Origin: Campanula takesimana
Lineage: Eukaryota > Streptophyta > Magnoliopsida > Asterales > Campanulaceae
Length of the DNA stretch: 64,000 nt
Reading direction: 5' to 3'
NCBI GenBank assembly: GCA_026119855.1
Contig: JAOWBW010002525.1
Location: 1-64,000 of the forward strand
The notes under the pieces are model-generated. The model searched no databases and was not told the DNA's origin. It saw nothing but the letters and a program-made list of their open reading frames with translations. Positions 1 through 11,583 of this stretch are shown one piece after another (position 1 is the stretch's first letter; each line of letters starts with the position of its first letter). Both the position numbers and the translations under genes were made by a program.

Positions 1-898
1 AAACTGATTCTGCCCGGCAAAACCATCCGTACGGATGTTTCTGGAAGCATCCAGATTCAGCCCGTACGGATCGTTTAGGCAGGATCCGTTTTACTTCGTT
101 TTTTCGCATCCTTTGAATTATCCGTTCTGCGTTGTGACCCAATAGGATTATACTAAGTTGGCAACGAGTCAGAACCAGTCCAAACCTCGTAAGTCATAAG
201 CGGACTCTAGCAAGCATTATGACTACCCAATTAGTATAACTTTGAACTCCAAATTTCCTAAAATAGAACATAACACAATCTCTTTGTTACACGATGTCTA
301 TTGAACGTAAGCCATGGTCAATGGTCAACTTACATTTGTTCAATGCTTTCTCGATCCCGAATGTATTGATAACACAAATCTTTTTGAGCACGGCCATGCA
401 TTTCATCAATACCATTCATCGAGTGGCCAAAGCTTGACATCTCTCTTGACGAGGAGGCAAATCCCATCTTGGCTTATTACTCTTCCCTACATGATTCCGA
501 TTATGCCAATCATATTCTTTATAGCTATCCGGTTAGGGATAACGTTTGAATATGTCAAACGTAATGTCATCATGTGGAAGACTGTAATAACCTCAGGTCT
601 AGAGATTCCAGTGATATAACTATATGAGACTTAATTATGACATTGTGACCATGACATAAATCTCATAGGAGTCAGTCCAGTATTTGTTCTCCAACAAATA
701 CCCATAAGTCTAATTGTATCCCTACACCATAATCATCATATGATTATCTATTAAACTTATACTAATAATTAATCATAATTATCAGGGACGGGGATTATTA
801 TAATAAACATGCAAAAGACATAATAATCAAACATTCAATATCTTTATAAATAATAACATTTGTTTTACAAACAACATGCCTAGGGCATAACACCAACA
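1..898 (-). repeat. 3' LTR of the first Copia element (partial)
   Basis: This stretch aligns throughout with 6919-7820, with scattered single-base substitutions and small indels, and ends in the same CCAACA. It is followed at once by a purine tract on the minus strand (899-911), as expected for a polypurine tract next to a 3' LTR. The first ~470 bases of the LTR lie outside the window. Small open frames inside it are not genes. Confidence 0.9.
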
Positions 899-911
899 AT
901 CTCCCACTTGC
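899..911 (-). other. Polypurine tract of the first Copia element
   Basis: Read on the minus strand this is a purine-rich stretch (CAAGTGGGAGAT) touching the 3' LTR boundary, the position and composition expected for the plus-strand primer of reverse transcription. Confidence 0.7.
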
Positions 912-918
912 ACTAGGC

Positions 919-2348
919 CTAATTAATGTATCGAATACCCATAGACCTCACATGACCATCATGCTTTGCTTGCGGAAGACCCTTTGTCAATGGGTCTGCA
1001 ATATTATCATCAGTTGGTACTCTGCAAATATTTACGTCTCCTCTATCAACGATCTCTCGAATGATATGAAAACGCCTAAGTATGTGTTTGGATTTCTGAT
1101 GCGATCTAGGTTCCTTTGCTTGAGCAATAGCACCATTATTATCACAATAAAAGTCTATTGGATTAGCAATGCTAGGAACCACCTCTAGTTCACCAATGAA
1201 CTTTTAATCCAAACAGCCTCTTTAGCAGCATCGGATGCAGCAATATACTCAGCTTCAGTTGTAGAATCTGCGACGGTACTTTGCTTAGAACTCTTCCAAC
1301 TAACATCACCTCCATTAAGCACAAATACAAAACCAGATTGCGATCTAGAATCATCCTTGTCAGTTTGAAAGCTTGCATCTGTGTAACCACTTACTACAAG
1401 ATCATCTTCCATACCTCTATACACCAAGAATGAATCTTTAGTCCTTCGCAAGTACTTAAGAATCGTCTTGACTGCAATCCAGTGACTTTCACCGGATCAG
1501 ATTGGTATCTGCTCGTCATGCTCAAAGCATACGAGACATCAGGTCTAGTACATATCATGGCATACATGATGGATCCAATAGCAGAAGCATATGGAATCCC
1601 AATCATTCTCTCACGCTCATCAGTCGTCTTAGGACACTGATTCTTGCTTAGAGATATGCCATGACCTACTGGAAAATTTCCTCTTTTAGAGTTTTCCATG
1701 CGGAATCTCTTGAGAACTTTGTCAATATATGTATCTTGACTTAAACCAATCAGTTTTTAGATCTATCACGATAGATCCTAATGCCAAGGATATAAGCGGC
1801 TTCTCCCATATCTTTCATTGAGAAACACTTTCCTAACCAAGTCTTTACAGACTGCAGTGCAGGAATGTCATTTCCAATGATTAATATGTCATCAACATAT
1901 AGTACTAGAAATAATACTACGCTCCCACTAATCTTCTTGTATACACAAGGTTCATCTTCGTTCTTGATGAAGCCAAACTCTTTGACCGATTAATCAAACC
2001 GAAGATTCCAACTCCTAGAGGCTTGCTTCAATCCATAAATGGATCGTTGCAATTTGCATATTTTTTAGAATTTTCTGGAATTACAAAACCTTCAGGTTGT
2101 GTCATATAAACATCCTCAAGTAAGTTCCCGTTAAGGAACGCTGTTTTGACATCCATTTGCCATATCTCATAGTCAAAATATGCGGCTATGGCAAGTAAAA
2201 TTCTTATAGACTTGATCATTGCTACGGGCGAAAAGGTTTCATCATAGTCGATTCCATGAATCTGCCTATAGCCTTTCGCTACAAGTCTAGCTTTATAAGT
2301 ATGCACCTTTCCATCCATGTCAGTTTTCTTTTTGAAAACCCACTTGCA
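919..2348 (-). pseudogene. Copia reverse transcriptase and RNase H, broken
   Basis: Read leftwards, this follows the integrase in the same frame after a TGA stop at 2349-2351. The RT begins with KARLVAKGYRQ and runs through QMDVKTAFLNG to the catalytic YVDD at 1888-1899. The RNase H part carries SGYTDASFQTDKDDSRSQSG, TTEAEYIAASDAAKEAVW, and after another frame change FYCDNNGAIAQAKEP and the terminal HIIREIV segment, ending with a stop near 919. The normal Copia product copies the RNA genome to DNA in cytoplasmic particles. At least two frameshifts and in-frame stops (for example near 1990 and 1755) interrupt it. The family call is secure; it cannot make an active enzyme as it stands. Confidence 0.88.
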
Positions 2349-3949
2349 TCATATGGTTTTTATACCTTCGAGCGCATCAATCAAGTTCCAAACTTGATTG
2401 TCATACATGGACTTAATTTCAGATTCCATGGCTCCAAGCCATTTATCTGAATCAGGAGCGGACATCGCTTCTTGATAGGAAGTAGGTTCATCATCAACTA
2501 TGACTTCCACTTCATTACTATCCGTCATGAGAAATCCATATCTCTCAGGTTCGGACCGTATCCTACCAGTTCTGCGAGGAACATGAGTATTCTGATTAGG
2601 TTCCACAACTCCTTGTGAACCTTGGTCAGATCCAATCATCGGTTCCATGTAATTTGCGGGTTCTTGAACCTCTTCAAGACTAATTTTACTCCCACTAGTT
2701 CTTTTGTAGAGAAACTCTTTCTCTAGAAAAGCACCATCTCGTGCAACAAACACTTTGTTGTCTGTGCGGTTGTAAAAGTAGTATCCTTTAGTTTCCTTAG
2801 GATAGCCCACAAAATTACATTTATCAGATTTGTGTGCGAGTTTGTCAGAGATCATCCTCTTGACATATGCCTCACAACCCCAAATCTTCATAAAAGAAAG
2901 ATTAGGCTTCTTTCCTTTCCACATCTCATATGGAGTCTTTAGAACAAATTTTGTTGGAACATTATTTAGTGTAAGAGCAGCAGTTTCTAGTGCATGTCCC
3001 CAAAAGGATAAAGGAAGATCAACTTGACTCATCAAGGAGCGGACCATATCCAATAAGGTCCTATTTCTCCGCTCAGACACACCATTCCATTGTGGTGTTC
3101 CAGGTGGAGTTAATTGTGAAACAATTCCACAATCTTTAAGATGATTGTCAAATTCTTGGCTTAAATATTCTCCACCACGATCAGATCGAAGTGCTTTAAT
3201 AGTTTTGCCAAGTTGATTCTGTACTTCATTTTGAAATATTCTAAATATCTCAAAAGATTCACTTTTATGCTTCATTAAGTAGACATAGCCATATCTACTA
3301 AAATCATCAGTAAAAGTTATGAGGTATTGATATCCTCCCCTAGCACTGCTGCTCATTGGTCCACAAACATCAGTATGTATGAGTCCCAATAAGTCACTAG
3401 CCCTTTCACTACTCTTAGTAAAGGGTACCTTAGTCATCTTTCCAAGTAAACAAGACTCACAAGTTTCATGTGATTCAAAATCATGTGAATCTAAAAGTCC
3501 GTCCCATGGAGTTTTGAGATACGCTTCTCATTAATATGACCAAGACGGCAATGCCACAAATAAGTATGATTTACATCATTATGTTTGGATTTCTTATTTA
3601 CATTATAGATATTATCATTATTTCCACTTTCAACATCAAGAACATAAAGGCCATTAAATGAACATGCAGTACAATAAAGCATACCATTTAAATAAATAGA
3701 AAGCTTCTTATTCTTAATAAGAAAACTATAACCTTCATTATCCAAACAAGAAATTGAAATAATATTCCTACTCAAATCCAGAACGTAATAACAATTGTTC
3801 AAAACAAGAATTAATCCGCTAGGTAAAATGATATCATATGTTCCTACGGCTAATGCAGCAACTCTTGCTCCATTTCCCACGCGTAGGTCCACCTCGCCAT
3901 CTTTGAGTAGCCTCCTATTCCTTAGTCCTTGAATTAGACGCAGTCCCAC
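2349..3949 (-). pseudogene. Copia protease remnant and integrase
   Basis: Two open stretches. The first (3949-3491) has the C-terminal half of the protease region (DGEVDLRVGNGARVAAL) and the pre-integrase segment YLWHCRLGHINEKRISKLHG. The second (3437-2349) is the integrase core: HTDVCGPM carries the first Asp, LRSDRGGEY the second and NGVSERRNR the Glu, so the DDE triad is present. The usual Asp-Thr/Ser-Gly protease active site, expected just upstream of GLRNRR, is absent, which points to a deletion at about 3950. The C-terminal linker leads toward RT and ends at a TGA stop (2349-2351) in the middle of the conserved IKTI-CKWVFKKK junction. Confidence 0.88.
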
Positions 3950-4795
3950 TGCTCTTCTTCTTCTTTAACTCTTCCTTGTAAACCTTGCAATTTCGTTTCC
4001 AATGACAAACTCATTGCAGTGGAAACAGATTGCATCCTTTTGGGAAGCAGGTTTAGCCACATTAGCGTTGGAAACAGTTGCCTTGCTAATCTTGGGTTTG
4101 ACAACTTTTGCCTTACCCTTTTTGCCTTTTGAGCCCTTTCCTTCTTTAGATACAATGAGTACAGGAGCGGCCTCTTTACCGATTTTCTTTTCTGCCTGCT
4201 TAAGCATCCCATGCAATTCAGACAATGTCTTATCCATCCCATGCATATTAAAGTTCATGACGAACTGGTTATAGCTTTTGGGCAATGAATTAAGATTAAA
4301 ATCGGTAGCCAACTCAACATCAATTGGATGGCCTAGCCTCTCTAGTTTCTCAAAGTAAGCCTTCATCTTTAAAACATGAGGGCTCACAGACTGTCCTTCG
4401 CTCATCTTGCATGAGACCAGTGCAGCTATAGTGTCGAACCTCTCTTGCCTTGCTTGTTCTTGAAACATATCTTTCAACGAAGCAGCAAGGTCAAATGCCT
4501 CCAAGTGCTCAAGAGTCTTCTGAAGCTCTGAACACATGGCCGCAAGCATAAGACAACCTACCTCACGAGAATCATTTACATGTTTCTTGTAGGCGTTTCT
4601 CTCATCCTTGGGTGCATTAGAAGCAGGTTCTTCTTCAGGAACGGGCTCTTCAAGAATATAGAGCTTGTCCTCATGCTTTAGAACAATTCTAAGGCTACGG
4701 ATCCAATCCGTGTAGTTAGCTCCATTTTCTTGAAGCTTTTCCTTCTCAAGGATAGATCGCAGTGATAAATTTGTATTTTTGCCATTATCTACAAT
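3950..4795 (-). pseudogene. Copia gag, frameshifted
   Basis: The gag (UBN2-type) capsid region reads in one frame from about 4770 to 3965. It begins LRSILEKEKLQENGANYTDW in spirit, with the conserved W-x-x-x-L segment, and continues through SLPKSYNQFVMNFNMHGMDK to a lysine-rich tail. It reaches the first half of a zinc knuckle (CFHCNE). The second half (GHWKRNCK) is in another frame, one base away, so a single-base loss broke the knuckle at about 3990. The likely ATG near 4795 is also one A short of being in frame. Gag would form the virus-like particle that packages element RNA. Confidence 0.82.
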
Positions 4796-6437
4796 TATGC
4801 AAACATATAATTAAATATAAGTACCAACTTAATTAAAGATATTAAAATATTAGTATTTCACAAATACTCCCACTAAATTATATAACCTTCATATACATTC
4901 AATGTATAATATAATTTAAATGGGCTAAGATCCATATATCATTTAATTTTACGTCCGCGAGGGCAAGATGCATAAAATTAAATTATTTAGGTAGATAACT
5001 CCTTATCAATCATATCATATATGACTCTTAGATATTTTATGAGATTATATCAAGACATCTTATGTCTTGCATGTTTTAAATCTCATATGTGCCTTAGGCC
5101 CAAAACTTTTTGATAGCCTAATTAAGTCAACCCACTTTAAACGCATAGGAACCACTCTTTCACTCATCTTGTTCATACATGAATAAAATCAATACACCTC
5201 GCGAGGGTTAGAGCGCGCATGAAATTACCCATGTAATCCCAAGTGTCTTAATCATGGGTTGGCACGAAACTTAAATTTTAAGAAGGTTCACTCACATAAA
5301 GTTAATCAATTATCCGAATTAATTTTATGTGACATTAGTTGCGCTAGTTAGGGATAAAAGTCTGAAATCATGAGATTTCTCCAATCTTAAACTCCTTTAA
5401 GATTCTGATCTCATTAACGGTCTGGACTTCTGAATTGGAATCTGTTTCAGGAAACATGGTTTAATAACCAGCCATCTGAACAAATCAGAGTCAGTATAAC
5501 CCAAACCATCCGTACGGATGTTTCTGGAAGCATCCAGATTCATCCGTATGGATAGTTATGCATATCTCAGAAACACTGAACTCTTCAGGATTCTGGAACT
5601 GCATCCGCAGAGCATCTTGAAATTGAGAGCACAAAACGTACGGTCGAAACTAAGCCAGAAGGCATCCACATTCCCGTACTAAGATCAAGAAACCAAGCAA
5701 CTTCTCTATACGGTCGAAACTCAGCCAAAAGGCATCCACATTCCCGTATAGATTGGTCACATGTCTTAAGATCCTTTCAATGTCTCTTAATCTCACAGAT
5801 TACATCAATTCTAAACTCTTTAGAACTCTGATTTCTGCAACTACTCTGAATTCTTAACAGACAATTGTTTCAGGAAACACGGTTTCGAAAACCAGCCGTC
5901 TGAAACCAGTTTCTGTTTCCAGGTTCGAATTCTGCAAACAATTTGCAGAACAATCTGAACATGAGAAGTCAGAATGAATTCTGGGAGTGGACCAAAACCA
6001 TCCGTACGGATGTGTTTAGAGGCTCCCAAACCAGCCGTACGGATTCTTAGGTAGAATCCCAGTTTTTCCAGATTTTTCAGATTTCAGAAATTTGATCAAT
6101 CTTAATATCGTGTTTATACATAATCAGATTACAGAAACATGAAATTGCAGATTACGAATTTTAACCCATCTAATTCATATATTCAATAACCAATTTATTC
6201 CACATACAAATTAGATCAAGATCATCAATAAAATAATCCGATTACAACATGATAATCTAAGTATGCAATCATACATATTAATCAAATCAATATTACAATC
6301 ACATCAACTAGCATGCATATTTTATATCTCATATAAAATCCATCACATAAATTCATCTATCTCATGATCATACCAATTAAATAATCGCATTAAATAATTA
6401 TATCATGATAATATTAGAATTATTGATCATCAACGGG
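4796..6437. other. Non-coding leader of the first Copia element
   Basis: About 1.6 kb between gag and the PBS with no coding frame. It holds a second copy of an LTR segment: the block at 5505-5555 (CATCCGTACGGATG, then TTTCTGGAAGCATCCAG) matches 24-75 and 6945-6990 in the LTRs. It also has a ~40-bp direct repeat at about 5640 and 5710, and a further CATCCGTACGGATG at about 5999. The remainder is AT-rich. Confidence 0.7.
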
Positions 6438-6449
6438 GCTCTGATACCA
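6438..6449 (-). other. Primer binding site (initiator tRNA-Met type)
   Basis: On the minus strand this reads TGGTATCAGAGC, the classical plant Copia PBS complementary to the 3' end of initiator tRNA-Met. It lies one base from the LTR that starts TGTTGGG at 6451. It fixes the direction of the element (5' LTR on the right). Confidence 0.9.
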
Positions 6450-6450
6450 C

Positions 6451-7820
6451 TGTTGGGTTTCGTGCAATCATGCGCAGCGGAAGATAGACATGAATAAAAC
6501 CCAATAGCCTAGATCCGCTATGAACAATAATTCATAATAACAAGATAAAGGAAACTAACCCTTGTAGATCGTTATGTGAAACTTGGATTAAGCGTTAAGA
6601 CAAACGCCCTCTACCGGTGATCCACACAACGAACAGATTTCAAGAACGCCTTCTTGAGCTTGACTGCTAGGTCTTCGGATTGATCAACGAAGTTGAAGAA
6701 CGATTCTTCAAAGCTCCTAATTATTATTGTGACTTGATAATTGAGATTAATCAATCACAATAACCCAAGAATATAATATGTGATTTCTTTCTCTAAGAAA
6801 GACTTTGGAATTGATCAAATCAACTACTTAGGGAACAATTCTCGTCAGTCTGTATTTATATTCTAGGGGTTTCAGAAACCCTTTAGGACTTAGGTTTTCT
6901 TGTCCAACAAGAGTTTTCCTAAAACTGATTCTGCCGGGCAAAACCATCCGTACGGATGTTTCTGGAAGCATCCAGATTCAGCCGTACGGATCCTTTAGGC
7001 AGGATCCGTTTTACTTCGTTTTTCGCTCCTTTGAATTATCCGTTCTGCGTGTGTAACCCAATAGGATTATACTAAGTTGGCAACGAGTCCGAACCAGTCA
7101 AACCTCGTAAGTCATAAGCGGACTCTAGCAAGCCGTTATGACTACCCAATTAGTATAACTTTGAACTCCAAAGTTTCCTAAAATAGAACATAACACAATC
7201 TCTTTATTACACGATGTCTATTGAACGTAAGCCATGGTCAATGGTCAACTTACATTTGTTCAATGCTTTCTCGATCCCGAATGTATTGATAACACAAATC
7301 TTATTTGAGCACGACCATGTATTTCATCAATACCATTCATCGAGTGGCCAAAGCTTGACATCTCTCTTGATGAGGAGCAAATCCCATCTTGGCTTATTAC
7401 TCTTCCTTACATGATTCCGATTATGCCAATCATATTCTTTATAGCTATCCGGTTAGGGATAACGTTTGAATATGTCAAACGTAATATTCATCATGTGGAA
7501 GACTGTAATAACCTCAGGTCTAGAGATTCCAGTGATATAACTATATGAGACTTAATTATGACATTGTGACCATGACATAAATCTTATAGGGGTCAGTCCA
7601 GTATTTGTTCTCCAACAAATACCCATAAATCTAATTGTATCCCATACACCATAATCATCATATGATTATCTATTAAACTTATACTAATAATTAATCATAA
7701 TTATCAGGGACGGGGATTATTATAATAAACATGCAAAAGACATAATAATCAAACATTTAATATCTTTATAAATAATAACATTTGTTTTACAAACAACATG
7801 CCTAGGGCATAACACCAACA
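6451..7820 (-). repeat. 5' LTR of the first Copia element (1370 bp)
   Basis: It starts TGTTGG, ends CCAACA and matches the partial LTR at 1-898. On the minus strand a TATAAATA sequence (6853-6860) is a likely promoter TATA box. The base following the LTR (7821) already belongs to the second Copia element, so this is the insertion point. Confidence 0.92.
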
Positions 7821-10363
7821 ATCTCTCCTTCTATTGCTAGAAACACTCTGATCGAAGTGTGTCTGACCACTGTTGAGAAGATCCCATTGTAGTCCACCCC
7901 CTCTCTCTGTGTGAAACCCCTTGCAACATCTCGAGCTTTATACTTGACCTCTTCTGCCGGGGACATCCTTTCCCTTTTCTTGAAGATCCACTTGCGAGTC
8001 ACAATCTTCCTGCCTTCTGACCTTGTAGTCAACTTCCAAGTCTGATTCCTGTGAAGAGACTCCAACTCATCACCCATAGCCTCATACCACTGAGATGACT
8101 CTGAACATGTATATGCTTTATTGAAAATAGAAGGTTCCGTAAGAACGGGCTCTACTTCCTCAGCAACCTGCAGTGTATAAGACACTAAGTCTTCAAATCC
8201 ATTCCTGAAATTAGCTCTTCTAGACCCTCTTTGTGCTAACCCCTGTTCTTTAGGAACTGAACTTGAACTTTCTGGTGCTTCAGTCTTTGTCTCTGTTGGT
8301 GGATCCTGATTAACATTTGACTGTGGGACAACTAACTCTTCAGTATCTTGTTGCTCCACCTGTTTTTCAACATCTGACTGTGGGACAACTAACTCTTCAG
8401 TATCTTGTTGCTCCACCTGTTTATCAACACCGCCAACACTTGAAACAATCGTGGATTTACCAGTCCATACCTCATAGGGAACTTTGGGGCCAATACCGGT
8501 ATGAAGTCCATGATTAATCAAGTAACATGTTGTATTAAGCGCTTCTGCCCAGAAACGTTTAGACAACTCTACATTGGAGAGCATGCACAACGCTCCCACA
8601 AGCCATGTCTGATTCATCCGTTCTGCTACACCATTTTGCTGTGGCGTGCCTCTGCTGGTGAGATGTCTAGAAATCTCCACCTGTTTGCAAAACGAATCGA
8701 ACTCAGTACTGCAGAACTCCAAACCATTATCTGTCCGGAGCTTCTTGATCTTCTTCTCTGTCTGGTTCTCCACTACCGTCTTCCAGTCCTTAAAATTCCT
8801 TAGAGCCCCATTCTTGTGCTCCATGATAACCACCCAAGTCTTCCTCGAATAATCATCAACCATAGACAAGACATATCTGTGCCCCCTAAGAAATCCCTGA
8901 CGTGAAGGTCCCCAATACTCTGAGTGGATGTAATCCAGAACGCCTTTAAGATCCTTGATCTTAAGGCCATAAATAAGATCTATGTTAGTCAACTCATGCA
9001 TCTCTCGAGTGCTCATGTGACCGAGCCTGATGCGCCACAGCTTAGACATATCTCCCTCGTTCACCTCTTCTGATGCAGCCATAGTCGACTCTGTAAGCGT
9101 CTTTCCTTGGAGGAAATACAAGGAGCCCCGCTTAAGACCTTTCAGCATCTCTTCTGAACCGTTACAGACACTAACTGCTCCACCTTTACCTTTGAAACTG
9201 CACCCTTTGCTGTCTAACTGACTAAGAGAAATCAGATTCTTCGTCATATGCGGAACGTGTCGAACCTCGTTCAAAGTGAAAACCCTACCATCATGAGTCC
9301 TGACCTTGATAGAACCAATACCGACAACCCTACAGACTTCACTGTTAGCCATGCTTATATCACTGCCAACTATCTACCTATAACCGGTAAACCATTCTCT
9401 CCTAGGACTGATATGGTAAGACGCTCCTGAATCAAGAATCCACGCATCAGATGTACATGCTGATTCTGATGTTACTAGAGCATAATCCTCATCTGAACTG
9501 CAATCTCTAGCCGTCATGGCCTCTGCTGTGACTGGTTCCTTGCCTTGCTTCCTTCTGGGACAGTCGAACTTCCAATGCCCCTTCTCTTTGCAGAAATTAC
9601 AAATATCCCCAGGTTTCGGACCCTTCTTGTGTGAAGAATTACCTTGATTGTTCTTCCTTCCACTAGAACCCATGTTGTTGCTACTACTAGCAACCAAACC
9701 TGATGACTGGGTACCTGCCTCATTCCCACTCGCCCTTCGGCGCAATTCCCTCGTCTTGAGAGAAGTTTTCACTTCCTCTAGAGAGATCCCATCTTTACGG
9801 TTTATGCACGAATCGAAATAATGTTCATAAGACATAGGTAAAGATACTAAAAGCTGCAAGGCTGCATCCTCGTCATCAACAACTACTCCTATATTACGCA
9901 GTTCAAGTAATGCAGAAGTAAATCTATCAAGATGATCATTTATGGGCGTACCTTCAGTCATACGACAATCATATAGCTTCTTCTTCTGGTATAACTTGTT
10001 GGTCAATGAACATGTCATGTACATATCTTCCAACTTCAACCAAAGATTGCTTCCGGAGTATGTTCCTGCAACATTGGTTAGGATCTCATCATCCAACTGT
10101 CTGATGATCTTGGCATGAGCCTTCTGATCTAACTTCTTCAATGCCGCCACCTCCTTCGCTGCTGCTATCTTGTCCTTCTCTGACTGTTCTGTTGTACCTT
10201 CTGTGGTGATTGCCTTACCCTTGGGATCCTTACGATCCCTGATTGCAATCTCCAACGGTTCCCATAAATCTTTGTCTACCAACAAAGCCTTAATCTTGAT
10301 CTGCCAGAAAGAAAAACTATTCTTCCCATTGAACTTGTCGATCGAATCTTCTCCTTGACCCAT
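7821..10363 (-). pseudogene. Copia gag-pol polyprotein, one TAG stop, truncated
   Basis: The frame opens at the ATG at 10363 (MGQGEDSIDKFNGKN). UBN2 gag spans about residues 1-240, with a complete zinc knuckle CNFCKEKGHWKFDC, then the protease site WILDSGASYHIS. A TAG stop at 9374-9376 interrupts it, but the same frame continues (GSDISMANSEVCRVVG) through the pre-integrase region and integrase. The integrase has RTDNGLEF and NGVAERMNQT. The first catalytic Asp, normally HSDLWGP, reads HSEYWGP (codon 8918-8920). The zinc finger before the integrase is deleted. An 18-residue linker unit (EKQVEQQDTEELVVPQS) is duplicated. It ends in RT at FLAI where the LTR of the other element begins. Confidence 0.9.
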
Positions 10364-10412
10364 CTTCTTGTTCTCTGCAGCAGAATCCCTGAATCTCTAA
10401 CCACGAACCAAA

Positions 10413-10424
10413 GCTCTGGTGCCA
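10413..10424 (-). other. Primer binding site of the second Copia element
   Basis: On the minus strand it reads TGGCACCAGAGC, a variant of the initiator-Met PBS, two bases from the LTR end. It marks the junction between the 5' LTR and the internal region. Confidence 0.75.
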
Positions 10425-10426
10425 CT

Positions 10427-11027
10427 TGTTAGAGCAATTATACAAGACTTGATAAGAAAATAGAGCGATCACAAGAACACAGATATACGTGGTTCACCAA
10501 CTTGGATACGTCCACGGGGAGGGGAGAGAATATTATTATCACTGGAAAACAATTATACAAGATCACACTAATCTACTTTGCACGAATTTTGATCACAAAA
10601 TTCCTGACTGTGCAAACCTTAGATCTAGAATTATTGATCTCTCTATGTAAACTGAGCAAACTGAGCTACTCCTGAAGTCTCTAACTTGTTAGGATGATAG
10701 CCTCTATTTATACTAGTCATAACCTAACCCTGAAGACACTAGGAGTCCCAAAATACAACTCCCAAACGGAATTGAGTTGTTCCACACGTTTTCCTACTTT
10801 CTTGTGAATTCAGGACAAACTTGCCGCTGGCACGACTTGTGCTCTGCACATCCACTAGTGCTCACATGTCTTGCACTAGTGCTCACATGTCTTGCACTGA
10901 GCACAACTTGTGCTCAGTCTGATTCTCCTTTCTTTGTCTTCTTTTCTGCTCTGTCTAGACATTACGAAACCCTCTGTTGTATAATCCTCTAATATGGCAT
11001 CCCACATTCAAAGGCATTATCCCAACA
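10427..11027 (-). repeat. 5' LTR of the second Copia element (about 601 bp)
   Basis: Read on the minus strand it starts TGTTGGGATAATGCC and ends GCTCTAACA beside the PBS, giving the TG...CA ends of an LTR. TATAAATA on the minus strand (10705-10712) is a likely TATA box. A 21-bp direct repeat (GTGCTCACATGTCTTGCACTA) lies at about 10858-10899. The partner LTR is not in the window. Confidence 0.85.
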
Positions 11028-11490
11028 CTCACTAGGAAGGTTCGCGGATTGTATCGACGATGAAATTAAGTTGCAGAGGAAAGTTGCGGCAGGATTTTGC
11101 AATTTGGTCGTCCGGGCTCAGAATGGCTATTAAGAGTACTTTTCGGAAAGGGAATTTCGCCACGAACAAGACACATCACTTTGTCATGACGTACGATGCT
11201 TTTTGAGCATCTGAGACCGTTTAGAGCTCGGAAATAGCTTTTTTCTTTAAAAACAATTATTTTTAATTTCGGATTTTATTTCCTTATTTCGTTTGGTTTT
11301 GGTTTTGGTTTCTTAGTTGCCCTAGGGGTATTTAAACACTTTTCTTATGTTGTAGTAGTCAGTTTATGATTTTATTCAATTAAGAGTTTTCTCTTATTCT
11401 CTGGTGAAATCCAGGTTTTATCTTTCTAGGGTTTATTGCTGGTAAACTCTTGTGTTTAGCGCTTGCTATTCACGAATATTGCTTCCGTTC
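11028..11490. other. Possible LTR fragment, no gene
   Basis: No open frame of note. The stretch with ATTTAAACACTTTTC, the run GTTTTCTCTTATTCTCTGGTG and GGGTTTATTGCT resembles the R-U5 part of plant LTRs in style, so it may be a solo or truncated LTR. I could not find paired ends. Confidence 0.3.
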
Positions 11491-11583
11491 TGCGTCACTC
11501 ACAACACCTACTCCACTAACACTTTTTCCTTAATCCCCATGCCTAATTCAAAAATCTTAATTCAGGTGGGACGGAGGGAGTAT
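11491..11583. repeat. Right half of a Stowaway-like MITE
   Basis: It ends in GGGACGGAGGGAGTA, the terminal motif shared by many MITEs in this window, preceded by the ACTCACAACACCTACT stretch common to that family (compare 33230-33340 and 14110-14295). The left half is missing. Confidence 0.6.

Larger units (their letters stand above)
1..7820 (-). mobile_element. Ty1/Copia LTR retrotransposon, degenerate, left LTR truncated by window edge
   Basis: A minus-strand Copia element. Its right (5') LTR is complete at 6451-7820, and its left (3') LTR is visible only as the last 898 bases. Between them are a PBS, a long non-coding leader, and gag, integrase, reverse transcriptase and RNase H remnants in the usual Copia order (integrase before RT). 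Both LTRs end in CCAACA, matching the TGTTGG at the LTR start. The reading frames carry several stops and frameshifts and the protease active site is missing, so the element is not autonomous. It sits inside a second Copia element (7821-11027). Its target duplication cannot be checked because the left end lies outside the window. Confidence 0.9.
7821..11027 (-). mobile_element. Second Ty1/Copia element, interrupted in RT
   Basis: A minus-strand Copia element with 5' LTR (10427-11027), PBS, and one long gag-pol frame. It runs leftwards into the RT domain and is cut at 7820 by the first Copia element. The rest of RT, RNase H and its 3' LTR should lie left of the window. The coding frame has one internal stop and at least two small deletions, so it was probably already inactive. 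It is older than the element inserted into it. Confidence 0.9.
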
